A DNA stretch of 64,000 nucleotides, from positions 3,410,001-3,474,000 of the forward strand of contig NC_014618.1 in assembly GCF_000164865.1 (NCBI RefSeq), read 5' to 3'. A program made the translations under genes and the position numbers. Source of the stretch: [Enterobacter] lignolyticus SCF1. GTDB lineage: Bacteria; Pseudomonadota; Gammaproteobacteria; Enterobacterales; Enterobacteriaceae. Shown here piece after piece: positions 33,128 through 41,777 of the stretch (within the stretch, counting starts at the first letter, position 1; each line of letters opens with the position of its first letter). The notes under the pieces are model-generated. The model saw nothing but the letters and a program-made list of their open reading frames with translations, ran no database searches and had not been told where the DNA came from.

Positions 33128-33997
33128 TCAGATCTGGCGGTTGAGCTGCGCCAGCGCGTTTTCCCCGGCAGCGTCGACCGGCAGATAGACCAGCAGGCGC
33201 GAGCCGTTGCGCGGCGCCGAGTACCAGTACATCTGCTGCAGGCTAAACGCGCCTATTTCCGGGTGGTTAAAGCTTTTAAGCTGATTCTCCACCCCGCGAA
33301 CGTCATAACGCTGGTGCCAGAGCACTTCGAACTCCGCCGACGCGGCAAAGAAGCGCGCCAGCTTGTGCTCCCATGCCGGGTCGCCGCGATGTTCCGCCAT
33401 CGCCGCACGAAAATAGGAGACGAACGTCGGCAGCACGTCGCGGTTTGCCAGACGGCTGCGCCAGGTGTCGTTGGTGAGATACAGATAAATGCAGTTGCGG
33501 TCATCTTCCGGCATGACGCTGAAATCCACGCCCATCAGGCGGCAGAAGCTGGCGTTCCACGCCACAATGTCAAAATTCGGCTTCTGGATGCTGGCCGGCT
33601 GCGGCATCAGGCTGTCGAGCATCCGCCGGGCGCCTGCGCTGATGCCTTCGCACACCGGCGCCTGCGTTGACTCCAGCGGCGGCAGCCCGGCCAGCACGAA
33701 CAGGTGCCGCGTCTCCAGCGCGCTGCACTGCAGCGCACCGGCAACCGCCTGCATTACCGCAGCGGAGGGATTCACCTCCCTGCCCTGCTCAAGCCAGGTA
33801 TACCAGGTCACCCCGACGTCGGCGAGCATCGCCACCTCTTCCCGGCGCAGCCCCGGCGTGCGCCGCCGCCCGCTGCGCGGCAGGCCGAGCCGCTGAGGGT
33901 CAAGGCTTTCCCGCCGGGCGCGCAAAAATGCGCCCAGCTGTTTGCGGTTGTCATCAACGCGAAGCGGCAAGGGTTCAACAGGGGTGATGAGCGACAT
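33128..33997 (-). CDS. XRE-family regulator with MmyB-like ligand domain
   Basis: A transcription regulator of 289 residues. The helix-turn-helix covers about residues 20-90 (LGAFLRARRESLDPQRLGLP, RTPGLRREEVAMLADVGVTW, YTWLEQGREVNPSA). The C-terminal half has the MmyB-like pattern NFDIVAWNASFCRLMGVDFS. The pattern GLRREEVA is characteristic of this actinobacterial-type family. GGAGG is five bases before the ATG. It diverges from an MFS pump around an inverted repeat (34022..34047), so it very likely regulates the pump. Confidence 0.88.
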   Translation of the reverse strand: MSLITPVEPLPLRVDDNRKQLGAFLRARRESLDPQRLGLPRSGRRRTPGLRREEVAMLADVGVTWYTWLEQGREVNPSAAVMQAVAGALQCSALETRHLFVLAGLPPLESTQAPVCEGISAGARRMLDSLMPQPASIQKPNFDIVAWNASFCRLMGVDFSVMPEDDRNCIYLYLTNDTWRSRLANRDVLPTFVSYFRAAMAEHRGDPAWEHKLARFFAASAEFEVLWHQRYDVRGVENQLKSFNHPEIGAFSLQQMYWYSAPRNGSRLLVYLPVDAAGENALAQLNRQI

Positions 33998-34021
33998 ATC
34001 GCCTCCAGCATAGTAGCGCCA

Positions 34022-34047
34022 GTACCAGTATAATCAGGAACTGGTAC
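34022..34047. promoter_or_regulatory. Palindromic operator candidate over a -10 box
   Basis: GTACCAGT and ACTGGTAC form a perfect inverted repeat with a 10-base spacer. A TATAAT hexamer (34029-34034) overlaps it on the pump strand. It is the only marked symmetry in the 108-bp gap between the XRE regulator and the MFS gene, so it is the likely binding site of that regulator. Confidence 0.65.
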
Positions 34048-34105
34048 CCGTTTTTGCATTCAGCGATGCTACGTCCATCTGCTGAATGACGCAATGGAGA
34101 ACCCC

Positions 34106-35527
34106 ATGAATTCGTCCGCTGTTTCACCGGGTCGCGCCGGGCTGCTGCTGCTCCTGACCGGGCAAATGTTGCCGCTTATCGACACCTCGATCACCAACGT
34201 GGCGCTGGACGCCATCACCCGCTCGCTGCGCGCCACGCCGACGCAGCTCGAGCTCATTGTGGCGCTGTACGGCGTGGCCTTCGCCGTTTGCCTGGCGATG
34301 GGCAGCAAGCTTGGCGATAACCTCGGGCGCCGCCGCCTGTTCATGTGGGGCGTGGCGCTGTTTGGCATCGCGTCGCTGCTGTGCGGAATGGCGAACTCGA
34401 TTGGCGAGCTGCTGGCCGCCCGTATCCTGCAAGGGGCTGGCGCGGCGCTTATCGTGCCGCAAATTCTCGCCACGCTTCACGTCACGCTAAAAGGCGCCGC
34501 CCACGCGCGTGCCATCAGCCTGTACGGCGGTATCGGCGGCATCGCGTTTATCGTCGGGCAAATGGGCGGCGGCTGGCTGGTCTCGGCGGATATCGCCGGG
34601 CTCGGCTGGCGTAACGCCTTTTTTATCAATGTGCCGATTTGCCTGCTGGTGCTGGCCTTCAGCGTTCGCTATGTGCCGGAAACCCGCCGGGAAACGCCGT
34701 CGCGCATCGACTGGTCGGGCACGCTGTACCTGGCGCTGATCCTCTGCTGCCTGCTGTTTCCGATGGCGCTGGGGCCGGAAATGCGCTGGCCGTGGCCGCT
34801 GCGGGCGATGCTGCTGGCGCTGGCGCCGCTGTTCTATCTGATGCGGGCCAGCGCGCTGAAGAAACAGCGGCGCGGCGAGCAGCCGCTTCTGCCGCCGCGG
34901 CTGCTGAAGCTTGCCAGCCTCCGTTTCGGCATAGCGATCGCCCTGCTGTTTTTCAGCGCCTGGTCGGGCTTTATGTTCTGCATGGCGCTGACCATGCAGA
35001 CAGGGCTGGGAATGGCGCCGTGGCAGTCCGGCAACAGCTTTATCGCGCTGGGCGTGTCCTACTTTATCTCCGCCCTGTACGCGCCGAGGCTGATCGCCCG
35101 CTATAGCATTGGGAGAATATTACTGACGGGTCTCGGCGTGCAGCTCTGCGGGCTGATACTGCTTATCGCCACCTTCTGGTATGTCGGCCTGAATACCGGC
35201 ACGCTGACGCTGGTGCCGGCGACCCTGCTGGTGGGCTATGGCCAGGCGCTGATCGTCAACAGCTTCTATCGCATCGGGATGCGCGACATCGGCCCTAACG
35301 ACGCCGGCGCCGGTAGCGCCATTTTGAGCACGCTGCTGCAGTCCGCGCTGGGTCTGGGCCCGGCGCTCCTTGGCAGCGTATTTCTGGCGCTCAATCGCCA
35401 CGGCGGCTACATCATCGCCATCACCGGTTTTCTGACGCTGGAGGTTGTGATGATGCTCGCCCTCGCGGCGGCCGCGATCGGTTTTCGTCATCACTTAGGC
35501 CGCTGTCCGGCGGCCGGGCTTTCGTAA
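34106..35527 (+). CDS. MFS transporter, DHA2-type drug efflux family
   Basis: A major facilitator pump of about 473 residues with roughly 14 hydrophobic helices. It shows the helix 1 pattern LPLIDTSITNVALDAI, the loop 2-3 signature GSKLGDNLGRRRLFMWGVAL and the antiporter motif region in helix 5 (GIGGIAFIVGQMGGGWLV). These fit the DHA2 (QacA/EmrB-like) group; the substrate is not known. The ATG at 34106 has GGAG six bases before it, while the ATG at 34094 has none. It is divergent from an XRE regulator and ends before a strong hairpin. Confidence 0.87.
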   Translation: MNSSAVSPGRAGLLLLLTGQMLPLIDTSITNVALDAITRSLRATPTQLELIVALYGVAFAVCLAMGSKLGDNLGRRRLFMWGVALFGIASLLCGMANSIGELLAARILQGAGAALIVPQILATLHVTLKGAAHARAISLYGGIGGIAFIVGQMGGGWLVSADIAGLGWRNAFFINVPICLLVLAFSVRYVPETRRETPSRIDWSGTLYLALILCCLLFPMALGPEMRWPWPLRAMLLALAPLFYLMRASALKKQRRGEQPLLPPRLLKLASLRFGIAIALLFFSAWSGFMFCMALTMQTGLGMAPWQSGNSFIALGVSYFISALYAPRLIARYSIGRILLTGLGVQLCGLILLIATFWYVGLNTGTLTLVPATLLVGYGQALIVNSFYRIGMRDIGPNDAGAGSAILSTLLQSALGLGPALLGSVFLALNRHGGYIIAITGFLTLEVVMMLALAAAAIGFRHHLGRCPAAGLS

Positions 35528-35548
35528 CGTCGCCCCTGGTTTGCATCG

Positions 35549-35585
35549 GCATCGCCCGGCGGTCATCATGGCCGCCGGGCGATGC
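35549..35585. terminator. 14-bp hairpin between the MFS gene and pheP
   Basis: A perfect 14-bp GC-rich stem (GCATCGCCCGGCGG with its complement) and a nine-base loop lie between convergent genes. The GC-rich stem without a U-run resembles a REP/palindromic unit working in both directions. Confidence 0.7.
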
Positions 35586-35640
35586 AGGAGACGCTATGCA
35601 GGAATTCATAGCCACGATGCGAAGCGATGCGGTCGTTGCC

Positions 35641-36975
35641 TTACCCGCGCTTGCGCAGCGTCTTAAAGACGACAAACAGGAATACCACCCACGCCGGAAG
35701 CAGGATGGCCGACAGGCGCATGTCGTCAATCGTCAGCATAAGTCCGAGGATCATCAGCAAAAACGCGATGCACAGATAGTTGCTTGCGGGCGCAAACAGC
35801 GCGCGAAACTTCGGCTCGCGCCCTTTGCGGCGCTGCGCGGCGCGAAACTTAAGGTGCGCCATGCAGATCATCAGCCAGTTCAGCAGCAGCGTCGCCACCA
35901 CCAGCGAAGTAATCGCACCGGAGAGCAGCAGCGAGTTCACCGGCACGCCGCGGCGGCTGACGCGGGTGAGGAATTTCGGCGCGTTGCCCTGCACGGAAAG
36001 GCCGAACAGCATGCGGCTGTTGGAGTACACCCCGCTGTTATACACCGACAGCGAAGCCACCAGAATGACGAAGTTCAGCACAGAAGCCACCGCGTTGCTG
36101 TCAAGATTATGGAAAATCATCACAAACGGGCTGCTGTCGGATTTAATATCCACCCACGGGTACAGCGCCAGCAGCACCACCAGAGAGCCGATATAAAACA
36201 GCAAAATACGGTACACCACCTGGTTTACCGCTTTCGGGATGCAGGTTTCCGGGTCGCGCGCTTCCGCCGCGGTGATCCCAATCAGCTCAAGCCCGCCGAA
36301 CGAGAACATAATCACCGCCAGCGACAGCACCAGCCCTTGCCAGCCGGTCGCCAGAAAACCGCCATAGCGCCAGAGGTTATCCACCGACGCGCGCTCGCCG
36401 CCGTGGCCGCTGAACAGCATCCACAGGCCAAAACCGATCATACCGAGAATTGCCAGCACTTTGATCAGCGCAAACCAGAACTCCGTCTCGCCGTACAGGC
36501 GTACATTGACGAGGTTCACGGCGTTAATAATGATAAAAAACACCGCCGCCCAGACCCAGGTCGGCACATCCGGCAGCCAATACTGCATATAAATACCGGC
36601 GGCGGTGAGTTCCGCCATGCCGACCAGCACGAACATCACCCAGTAGTTCCAGCCCGACAGGAACCCGGCGAACGGCCCCCAGTATTTATACGCAAAATGG
36701 GCGAAGGAGCCTGAAACCGGCTCTTCTACCACCATCTCGCCCAGCTGGCGCATGATAAGAAAGGCGATAATCCCGGCGATGGCGTAGCCCAGCACGACCG
36801 CAGGACCGGCCATCTGAATGGCGGGCCCAATTCCCAGAAACAGGCCGGTGCCGATGGCTCCGCCGAGGGCGATGAGCTGAATGTGGCGGTTTTGCAGGCC
36901 GCGGTGAAGCGTCGGCTGGTTATCCGACTCAGCATCCGATTGCGTTTGTCCGGACGCGGTTGACGCGTTTTTCAC
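35641..36975 (-). CDS. pheP: Phenylalanine permease PheP with internal in-frame deletion
   Basis: An amino acid/polyamine permease. HRGLQNRHIQLIALGGAIGT, LGEMVVEEPVSGSFAHFAYK and GGLELIGITAAEARDPETCI identify PheP. The GTG at 36975 has AGGGG upstream and matches the E. coli start (V/MKNAST). It encodes 444 residues against 458. The shortfall is explained by one gap: E. coli has about 19 residues (LINYLLPQKAFGLLMALVV) between SLVV and ATLLLNW, and here SLVVATLLLNW is contiguous. This merges the predicted helices 9 and 10 into one and removes the loop between them. Transport is probably lost or altered. The remainder is intact. Confidence 0.9.
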   Translation of the reverse strand: MKNASTASGQTQSDAESDNQPTLHRGLQNRHIQLIALGGAIGTGLFLGIGPAIQMAGPAVVLGYAIAGIIAFLIMRQLGEMVVEEPVSGSFAHFAYKYWGPFAGFLSGWNYWVMFVLVGMAELTAAGIYMQYWLPDVPTWVWAAVFFIIINAVNLVNVRLYGETEFWFALIKVLAILGMIGFGLWMLFSGHGGERASVDNLWRYGGFLATGWQGLVLSLAVIMFSFGGLELIGITAAEARDPETCIPKAVNQVVYRILLFYIGSLVVLLALYPWVDIKSDSSPFVMIFHNLDSNAVASVLNFVILVASLSVYNSGVYSNSRMLFGLSVQGNAPKFLTRVSRRGVPVNSLLLSGAITSLVVATLLLNWLMICMAHLKFRAAQRRKGREPKFRALFAPASNYLCIAFLLMILGLMLTIDDMRLSAILLPAWVVFLFVVFKTLRKRG

Positions 36976-37023
36976 GTCTTTCCCCTGTAGCGTTTTATGA
37001 AGGGGCACCTTTTAACACTTAGC

Positions 37024-37060
37024 CCGCCTTGCCGCAAGTTTCGTCCCGGCGGCAGGGCGG
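37024..37060 (-). terminator. Terminator-like hairpin after the outer-membrane operon
   Basis: A 12-bp stem with one mismatch (CCGCCCTGCCGC with GCGGCAAGGCGG on the minus strand) and a 13-base loop lies just past the DUF4056 gene stop and ahead of pheP. It should separate the two transcription units. Confidence 0.55.
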
Positions 37061-37070
37061 AGCAGCGCGT

Positions 37071-38177
37071 TTATTTCTGCATTCGCTGCAGCTGAACCTC
37101 GTCGGCCTGTTCAGCGCGACGTGCCAGAACCTGGAACTGGCGCGGCGTGTAGTAGCCGGCGGGCATCGGCAGCTGCTGCATATCGTTGCCGGGGTGAATT
37201 TGCAGCTCGCCCAGGCGCGCCAGCACATAGCCGTTAATGGTTTCAGGGATCTCCAGCTGATACGGCGTCGCTTTTTCAAACGGCACCGGCGTAGGCAGGC
37301 GGTTATCGCTGAGCGAGTAATTGCGTTTCAGCACCAGAAATTTATCCGGCACCCGGCGCCTGCTGTTCCACCAGTCGCCGTCCACCGCGCGAAACATCTG
37401 CTCGCTCTCCTCGCGCGTGGCCACATTCAGCCCTACCAGCGCCTGGCGAAGCGTGGCATCCATCGCCCGATTGTAATCATCAACCGAACGGGCATGCCCC
37501 GACAGAATCACATGAATGGCAAGCCTGGCGCCTAATAAATTCGAGTAGAGATCTTCCGGCGAAAAGGCGGATATCTCCTCCGAAAAACCGGGTACGGACT
37601 GGAATCCATACCACTGCGCCACCTCATGCCACTGCGCCAGCTCAAAGGCCAGCTTTCCCGCAAGCCAGGCGGCGAGGGTATAGCGCTGGGCGGGCGATGA
37701 CGGGGGCGTAAAGGCGTTCAGCTGGACGCGACGAACGCCCAGCTCTTCGCTATAGAACAGACGCCAGCGCTGCCCGAGCTTCGGATACAGGCGGGTGAAC
37801 AGGTAGAAGGTGTTGTCCGCCGTATCGCGCACATGGGCAATATCGATAAACCCGCCGCGGTGGGTATACAGCAGGCCGTTCGCCTCCTCGCTCAGCCCCA
37901 CCAGGTTTTTTACCGCCCCGAGCGCGCTGTCGTTATAGCGATGGTTGCCCAGCGTATCCAGCGTCAGCACGTTGCCTATCTGATACACCGGGATCGGCAC
38001 GCCCAGCGCCCGCACTTTCAGATCGTAACCAAACGCGCAGCACGGACGCAGCGACTCCGGTGGCGAAAGATGCCGCGCCACCGGCGCAACGCCGCGCACG
38101 ACCGGGGTGGGCAATACCGCGTCGCCCGCGGTTGCGCAAAAGGCGCACAGCAGAAAAGTGAACAACCAACCACGCAT
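37071..38177 (-). CDS. DUF4056-like exported protein
   Basis: A 368-residue protein with a signal peptide (MRGWLFTFLLCAFCATAGDA). CCAFGYDLKVRALGVPIPVY, near residue 46, and the repeated aromatic stretch AQWHEVAQWYGFQSVPGFSE recall DUF4056 proteins, whose function is unknown. Its ATG overlaps the stop of the upstream Omp85-like gene (TAATG), so it is translated as part of a four-gene outer-membrane operon. Two adjacent Cys residues after the signal are notable, but there is no clear lipobox. It is most likely periplasmic. Confidence 0.65.
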   Translation of the reverse strand: MRGWLFTFLLCAFCATAGDAVLPTPVVRGVAPVARHLSPPESLRPCCAFGYDLKVRALGVPIPVYQIGNVLTLDTLGNHRYNDSALGAVKNLVGLSEEANGLLYTHRGGFIDIAHVRDTADNTFYLFTRLYPKLGQRWRLFYSEELGVRRVQLNAFTPPSSPAQRYTLAAWLAGKLAFELAQWHEVAQWYGFQSVPGFSEEISAFSPEDLYSNLLGARLAIHVILSGHARSVDDYNRAMDATLRQALVGLNVATREESEQMFRAVDGDWWNSRRRVPDKFLVLKRNYSLSDNRLPTPVPFEKATPYQLEIPETINGYVLARLGELQIHPGNDMQQLPMPAGYYTPRQFQVLARRAEQADEVQLQRMQK

Positions 38178-39307
38178 TAAAAGGCCTCCGCGACCTGAAA
38201 ATAAAATCCGGCCGTATCCCGGCCAACGCCCAAATCCAGCCGAATGTTCATATCCGGCTTCACTTCAAACCGATAGCCCACGCCCACCGTCGGCAAAAGG
38301 GGATGCTCGCTCAGCTCGCCCGGCGAGCCGCCGAGCGCCCCGACGCCCATCCACAGCACATAGCCGTTGCGCCAGTCGAGCTTCTGGCGGTACTCCACCT
38401 GCCCGCTGACCACGTCTTTATCGCGATAGCGCCCCTGGTAGTAGCCCCGCAGCCGTCGGTTATCCCCGGCCAGCGACAGCCGGTCCCAGGGCACGTCGCC
38501 GTGGGTGAAGCGCCCCCACAGATCGAACGCCAGCACCCGCTTTTCATCCAGTGGCGCATAATAATTGTACTGCACCTGCGCGGCGGTGAAGTGGGTATCG
38601 GAACCGAGCGCCGGGTCGAATACGCTGTACTCGATGCTAAAAAACTGCCCGCGCGTGGGGCGGGTAATCACATCGCGGGTGTCGTAGTGCATGCTGACCG
38701 TTGCGCCGGAACTTAGCGGCGACGTTGAGGTGGTAAACCGGGAAAATTTATCGCCGGGATGCGGGTCGTCAACGTCGGCGTTCATCGCCGAGAAATCCCA
38801 GCCGACGCCGACATACAGGTTATTCGCCAGCCGACGGAAAAGCTGAGGATGCAGCCGGACGGAATTGTCGGTGTACTTCTGCTCGCTGCCCTGCGCGGCA
38901 TCATAGCCAACGCCCCAGAAGCCGGTGGGCACTTTGGCGATATTCCCCTCGACAAACAGCCGCCAGCGATCGTCGGTAAAAAACGTATAGTTGGTAAAGC
39001 CGATGCCCAGCGCGCCGCTGGTGCTGGCAAAGCCGGTAAACGACAGCGACGAATTTTGCGTGACGGTATCCTGCGGGTTGACGCGGTAAATGCCCGCCGC
39101 CGCCATGCCGAGCCCGAGCCGCAGCTCGGGGGTGTAAAACGGCCCGGGCAGCACGCTCCAGTTGATGCCCTTGCTGGCATCATACTGATTGTCGGCCCCG
39201 AGCTTGCCGAGAAAGGCATCCACCGACTGCCTGTCCAGCGCAAACGTCGGCGGCGAGGCGAACACCACGCCGACCAGCCCCGCCAGCAGCACGCCATTTC
39301 GCGTCAT
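38177..39307 (-). CDS. Omp85/BamA-like outer-membrane barrel without POTRA domains
   Basis: A 376-residue outer-membrane protein. The signal peptide ends TFALDRQ. The C-terminal barrel has the Omp85 loop-6 signature LRGYYQGRYRD followed by QVEYRQKLDW, and the protein ends with a terminal Phe (QVAEAF), as outer-membrane barrels do. There is no room for POTRA repeats before the barrel, so it is a short Omp85 form. It overlaps both neighbours (TGATG upstream, TAATG downstream). Its cargo or substrate is unknown. Confidence 0.75.
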   Translation of the reverse strand: MTRNGVLLAGLVGVVFASPPTFALDRQSVDAFLGKLGADNQYDASKGINWSVLPGPFYTPELRLGLGMAAAGIYRVNPQDTVTQNSSLSFTGFASTSGALGIGFTNYTFFTDDRWRLFVEGNIAKVPTGFWGVGYDAAQGSEQKYTDNSVRLHPQLFRRLANNLYVGVGWDFSAMNADVDDPHPGDKFSRFTTSTSPLSSGATVSMHYDTRDVITRPTRGQFFSIEYSVFDPALGSDTHFTAAQVQYNYYAPLDEKRVLAFDLWGRFTHGDVPWDRLSLAGDNRRLRGYYQGRYRDKDVVSGQVEYRQKLDWRNGYVLWMGVGALGGSPGELSEHPLLPTVGVGYRFEVKPDMNIRLDLGVGRDTAGFYFQVAEAF

Positions 39308-40290
39308 CAGAATCGGTATTCGCCGGAGATAAAGAAGCTATTACGCTCGTTGAAGCCGAACTCCGTCAGCACGTTAAAGTTGCGCGTCACCTCGTACTGC
39401 GCGCCGACCAGCATATTCCACGGCGACTTCAGGTGCTGCTTCACGGCGAATTTACCGTCGCCGTCTTTGTTGACCGCATTGATCAGCGGCTGCAGCTCGG
39501 CGGGCATCTGCAAATCGGACAGGTTGCCCTTAAACTCCTGCTGCACGTCCTGATACATGCTTCCCACCCACAGGCTCAGGTGCGACGGCCCGGATATGCC
39601 CTCAAAGCTGAAGCGGTAGCCGACGCGCGGCGAAACGGTGAGCGCGGAAATATTGCCGTCGAGGATATCAAAATCGGTACGGGTGTAGTTGGTGTCAACC
39701 AGCGCAAACCAGTTGCCATAGCCGCCCGCGAGCGTCGCGCCGGTGCCCCAGGTTCGCCCCTTGAAATCGAGGGTGAAATCGATGTCCTGCAGGGAGCCCT
39801 GCTGGTAGAGGCGATGGACCGATCCGGCGATAATACGGTTGATCCCGGTAAACTTCGTCGGATCGGCGTCTACCGACACGGTGGAGACCGACGACCCTTT
39901 GGTGTAACCGTATAACCCGTAAATATTCAAAAACGGAAACACCCACATATCCATGCGCAGGGTTTCCGTTTTGCTGCTCTCCCGGGTGTGCCCGGCGTCA
40001 ATTTCAAACATATCGCTGGGAATCGGGTGATCGCCAAGCTTCAGGCCAGAGAACATGATGCTGTCGACGCCGATATCCTGACGAATGTTCATGTAGTTCA
40101 GGTTGATACCGAACGGCAGCGGGATCTCGTAACCTCGCGCCCGCGCCTCATCGCCCCAGATGGGAAAGGTGCTGCCGGTTTCGGTTTTCTCTTCGTCGCT
40201 GCTATCGGTACCGGTCGCAGTGCTGGCGCCGTAAGCGGCGCCAGAGAGCAGAAACAGCGGCAGCAGAGTTTGCGTCCATTTCATCATCAT
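39307..40290 (-). CDS. Outer-membrane barrel protein, family not recognised
   Basis: A 327-residue exported protein. The signal peptide (TLLPLFLLSGAAYGAS) is followed by an acidic linker (DSSDEEKTETGS) and then alternating beta-strands ending in EYRF, a barrel C-terminus. Stretches such as DMWVFPFLNIYGLYGYTKG and GNWFALVDTNYTRTDFDI are barrel-like. I do not recognise the family. It lies 20 bp after one Omp85-like gene and overlaps the next, so the three barrels are probably made together. Confidence 0.7.
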   Translation of the reverse strand: MMMKWTQTLLPLFLLSGAAYGASTATGTDSSDEEKTETGSTFPIWGDEARARGYEIPLPFGINLNYMNIRQDIGVDSIMFSGLKLGDHPIPSDMFEIDAGHTRESSKTETLRMDMWVFPFLNIYGLYGYTKGSSVSTVSVDADPTKFTGINRIIAGSVHRLYQQGSLQDIDFTLDFKGRTWGTGATLAGGYGNWFALVDTNYTRTDFDILDGNISALTVSPRVGYRFSFEGISGPSHLSLWVGSMYQDVQQEFKGNLSDLQMPAELQPLINAVNKDGDGKFAVKQHLKSPWNMLVGAQYEVTRNFNVLTEFGFNERNSFFISGEYRF

Positions 40291-40310
40291 CTTCTCATTA
40301 TCAATTTTAC

Positions 40311-41438
40311 TTACAGCCCGGAGCCGACGTTGAAGTAGACGGCCTGCTCATTTTTGCTAAAACCGACGTCAACACCGGTGTACAACCCATACTGGCGGGC
40401 GATCAGGTAGCGAAACCCGGTGCCCCAGGCAACTTCCGTGGTATCAAACAGCTGGCTTGCCTCATCGGCGGCGCTGCCGGCGCCGACAAACCCCTGCACT
40501 ATCCAGCGCGGCGTCACCTGCCATGCAAGCTGCGTCTGCACGGTGCCGACATAGTCGCCCTGGTAGCGATAGCGGGAGATGCCGCGCAGGTTGATGTCCG
40601 GTCGCGCCATCGGCGGCAGATGCTGCTGCTGGTTCATTAATGCCTGATAGTTCCCGGCCACCGCCAGCGTCAGCGAGCGGGTCAGCGGGTAGTAATATTT
40701 ACCGTCCAGCGTCAGCTGGTCGTAGCGGTAGTCGCCGCCGAGAAAGCTGCTGTAAAAGCGGTACTCCCCGCTCAGCGATGCGCCTTTGCGCGGATAGAAA
40801 AAGTTGTCGGTGGTATCGTATTCCGCCACCAGCCCTACGGCGGACGAGGTGCTGTCCGCGCCGAACAGCCGCTGCCAGGCGCGGTTGACCAGGCCGTTAT
40901 CCGCCGAAATATCCATCCGCGCATAAAACTGGGACACGCCAAGAAATACCGGGGTATCGCCAACGCGGAACTGCAGCTTCTGCATACCGCCGTAGCCCTT
41001 GGTCTGGGTGGCGATAGCCTTACTGTGGCCAAATCCGGCGACGTCGCCGGAGTAGATATCCAGATTCACGTCGGCATAGCCCATCGCCACGAGGTAGCGA
41101 ATATGGTCGTCATTCCAGGTGTGCCGATGACCGCCGCCGACAAACCAGCTGCCGTTCTGCGTTCCGCCGCCGCCAAACGCGGTCATGGCGGGCGGGATAA
41201 AGCGCTCGCCCTGCTGGGTTCCCTTGCCGTGCAGAAACAGGCCGAACAGCCCGCCGCCGTAGCCGACCGCCGGTTCAGTAATCACCATCGGAACGGGTAA
41301 AAAACCGTAACGGTTATCGCGCAGATAGTCGCTCATGTCGGGCATACCGTCTTCAGGGTCGAGAAACCCTGCCGCCCGGCACGGCCCGTAAACCATCAGC
41401 GCCAGGAGAAGGACGCTTAACCGCACTTTGCGGTTCAT
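40311..41438 (-). CDS. Omp85-like surface antigen, first gene of the outer-membrane operon
   Basis: A 375-residue protein with a signal peptide (LSVLLLALMVYGPCRA) and a barrel domain. It has an Omp85 loop-6-like signature (LRGISRYRYQGD) and alternating strand pattern to the end (AVYFNVGSGL), which lacks the final Phe. An N-terminal stretch (LRDNRYGFLPVPMVITEPAV) resembles the patatin/surface-antigen class of barrel. No POTRA domain is present. It heads the four-gene operon and diverges from the bigR-type regulator across a 339-bp AT-rich gap. Confidence 0.7.
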   Translation of the reverse strand: MNRKVRLSVLLLALMVYGPCRAAGFLDPEDGMPDMSDYLRDNRYGFLPVPMVITEPAVGYGGGLFGLFLHGKGTQQGERFIPPAMTAFGGGGTQNGSWFVGGGHRHTWNDDHIRYLVAMGYADVNLDIYSGDVAGFGHSKAIATQTKGYGGMQKLQFRVGDTPVFLGVSQFYARMDISADNGLVNRAWQRLFGADSTSSAVGLVAEYDTTDNFFYPRKGASLSGEYRFYSSFLGGDYRYDQLTLDGKYYYPLTRSLTLAVAGNYQALMNQQQHLPPMARPDINLRGISRYRYQGDYVGTVQTQLAWQVTPRWIVQGFVGAGSAADEASQLFDTTEVAWGTGFRYLIARQYGLYTGVDVGFSKNEQAVYFNVGSGL

Positions 41439-41777
41439 GACAGAAGCCTTTCAGGGGATAAATCGGGGGCATAGACTCTACCGGCCCTCACAGCATGCGG
41501 TAAAGCCATGAAAAGTATAAAAATAAATAATTTATCTGGCAAACTGCACCATCCACATGACGCCTGCTCGGTTTTGCTCATAGCCCTATCCACAGAGGTT
41601 TTTAATTTTCTTTATTATTCATCTGGTTATTGATAAACATTTAGCTAACACATTGTTTTGAGCATAGACCAGCGCGTCGCTTATTCAAGATCGCCGCCGC
41701 AACATCATAAGGTCACTTGCCATACAATATTAATTTTTATATTATATAAATATATATAATGTTATTTGAGGGAAGCG
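41439..41777. other. AT-rich divergent promoter region
   Basis: This 339-bp gap separates the outer-membrane operon from the sulfur regulator gene. It is far richer in A+T than its neighbours. It holds the 20-bp palindrome at 41741..41760 and no credible gene. No other motif was recognised. Confidence 0.6.
41741..41760. promoter_or_regulatory. BigR-type palindromic operator
   Basis: ATTATATA and TATATAAT form perfect 8-bp arms around a four-base centre, 18 bp before the regulator ATG and over its likely promoter. AT-rich palindromes at this place are the known sites of BigR repressors, so autoregulation is expected. Confidence 0.7.

Noticed and set aside
35596..36714. 372-codon plus-strand frame
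   Set aside because: It is antisense to pheP and rich in His/Gln/Arg. It does not explain the pheP deletion.
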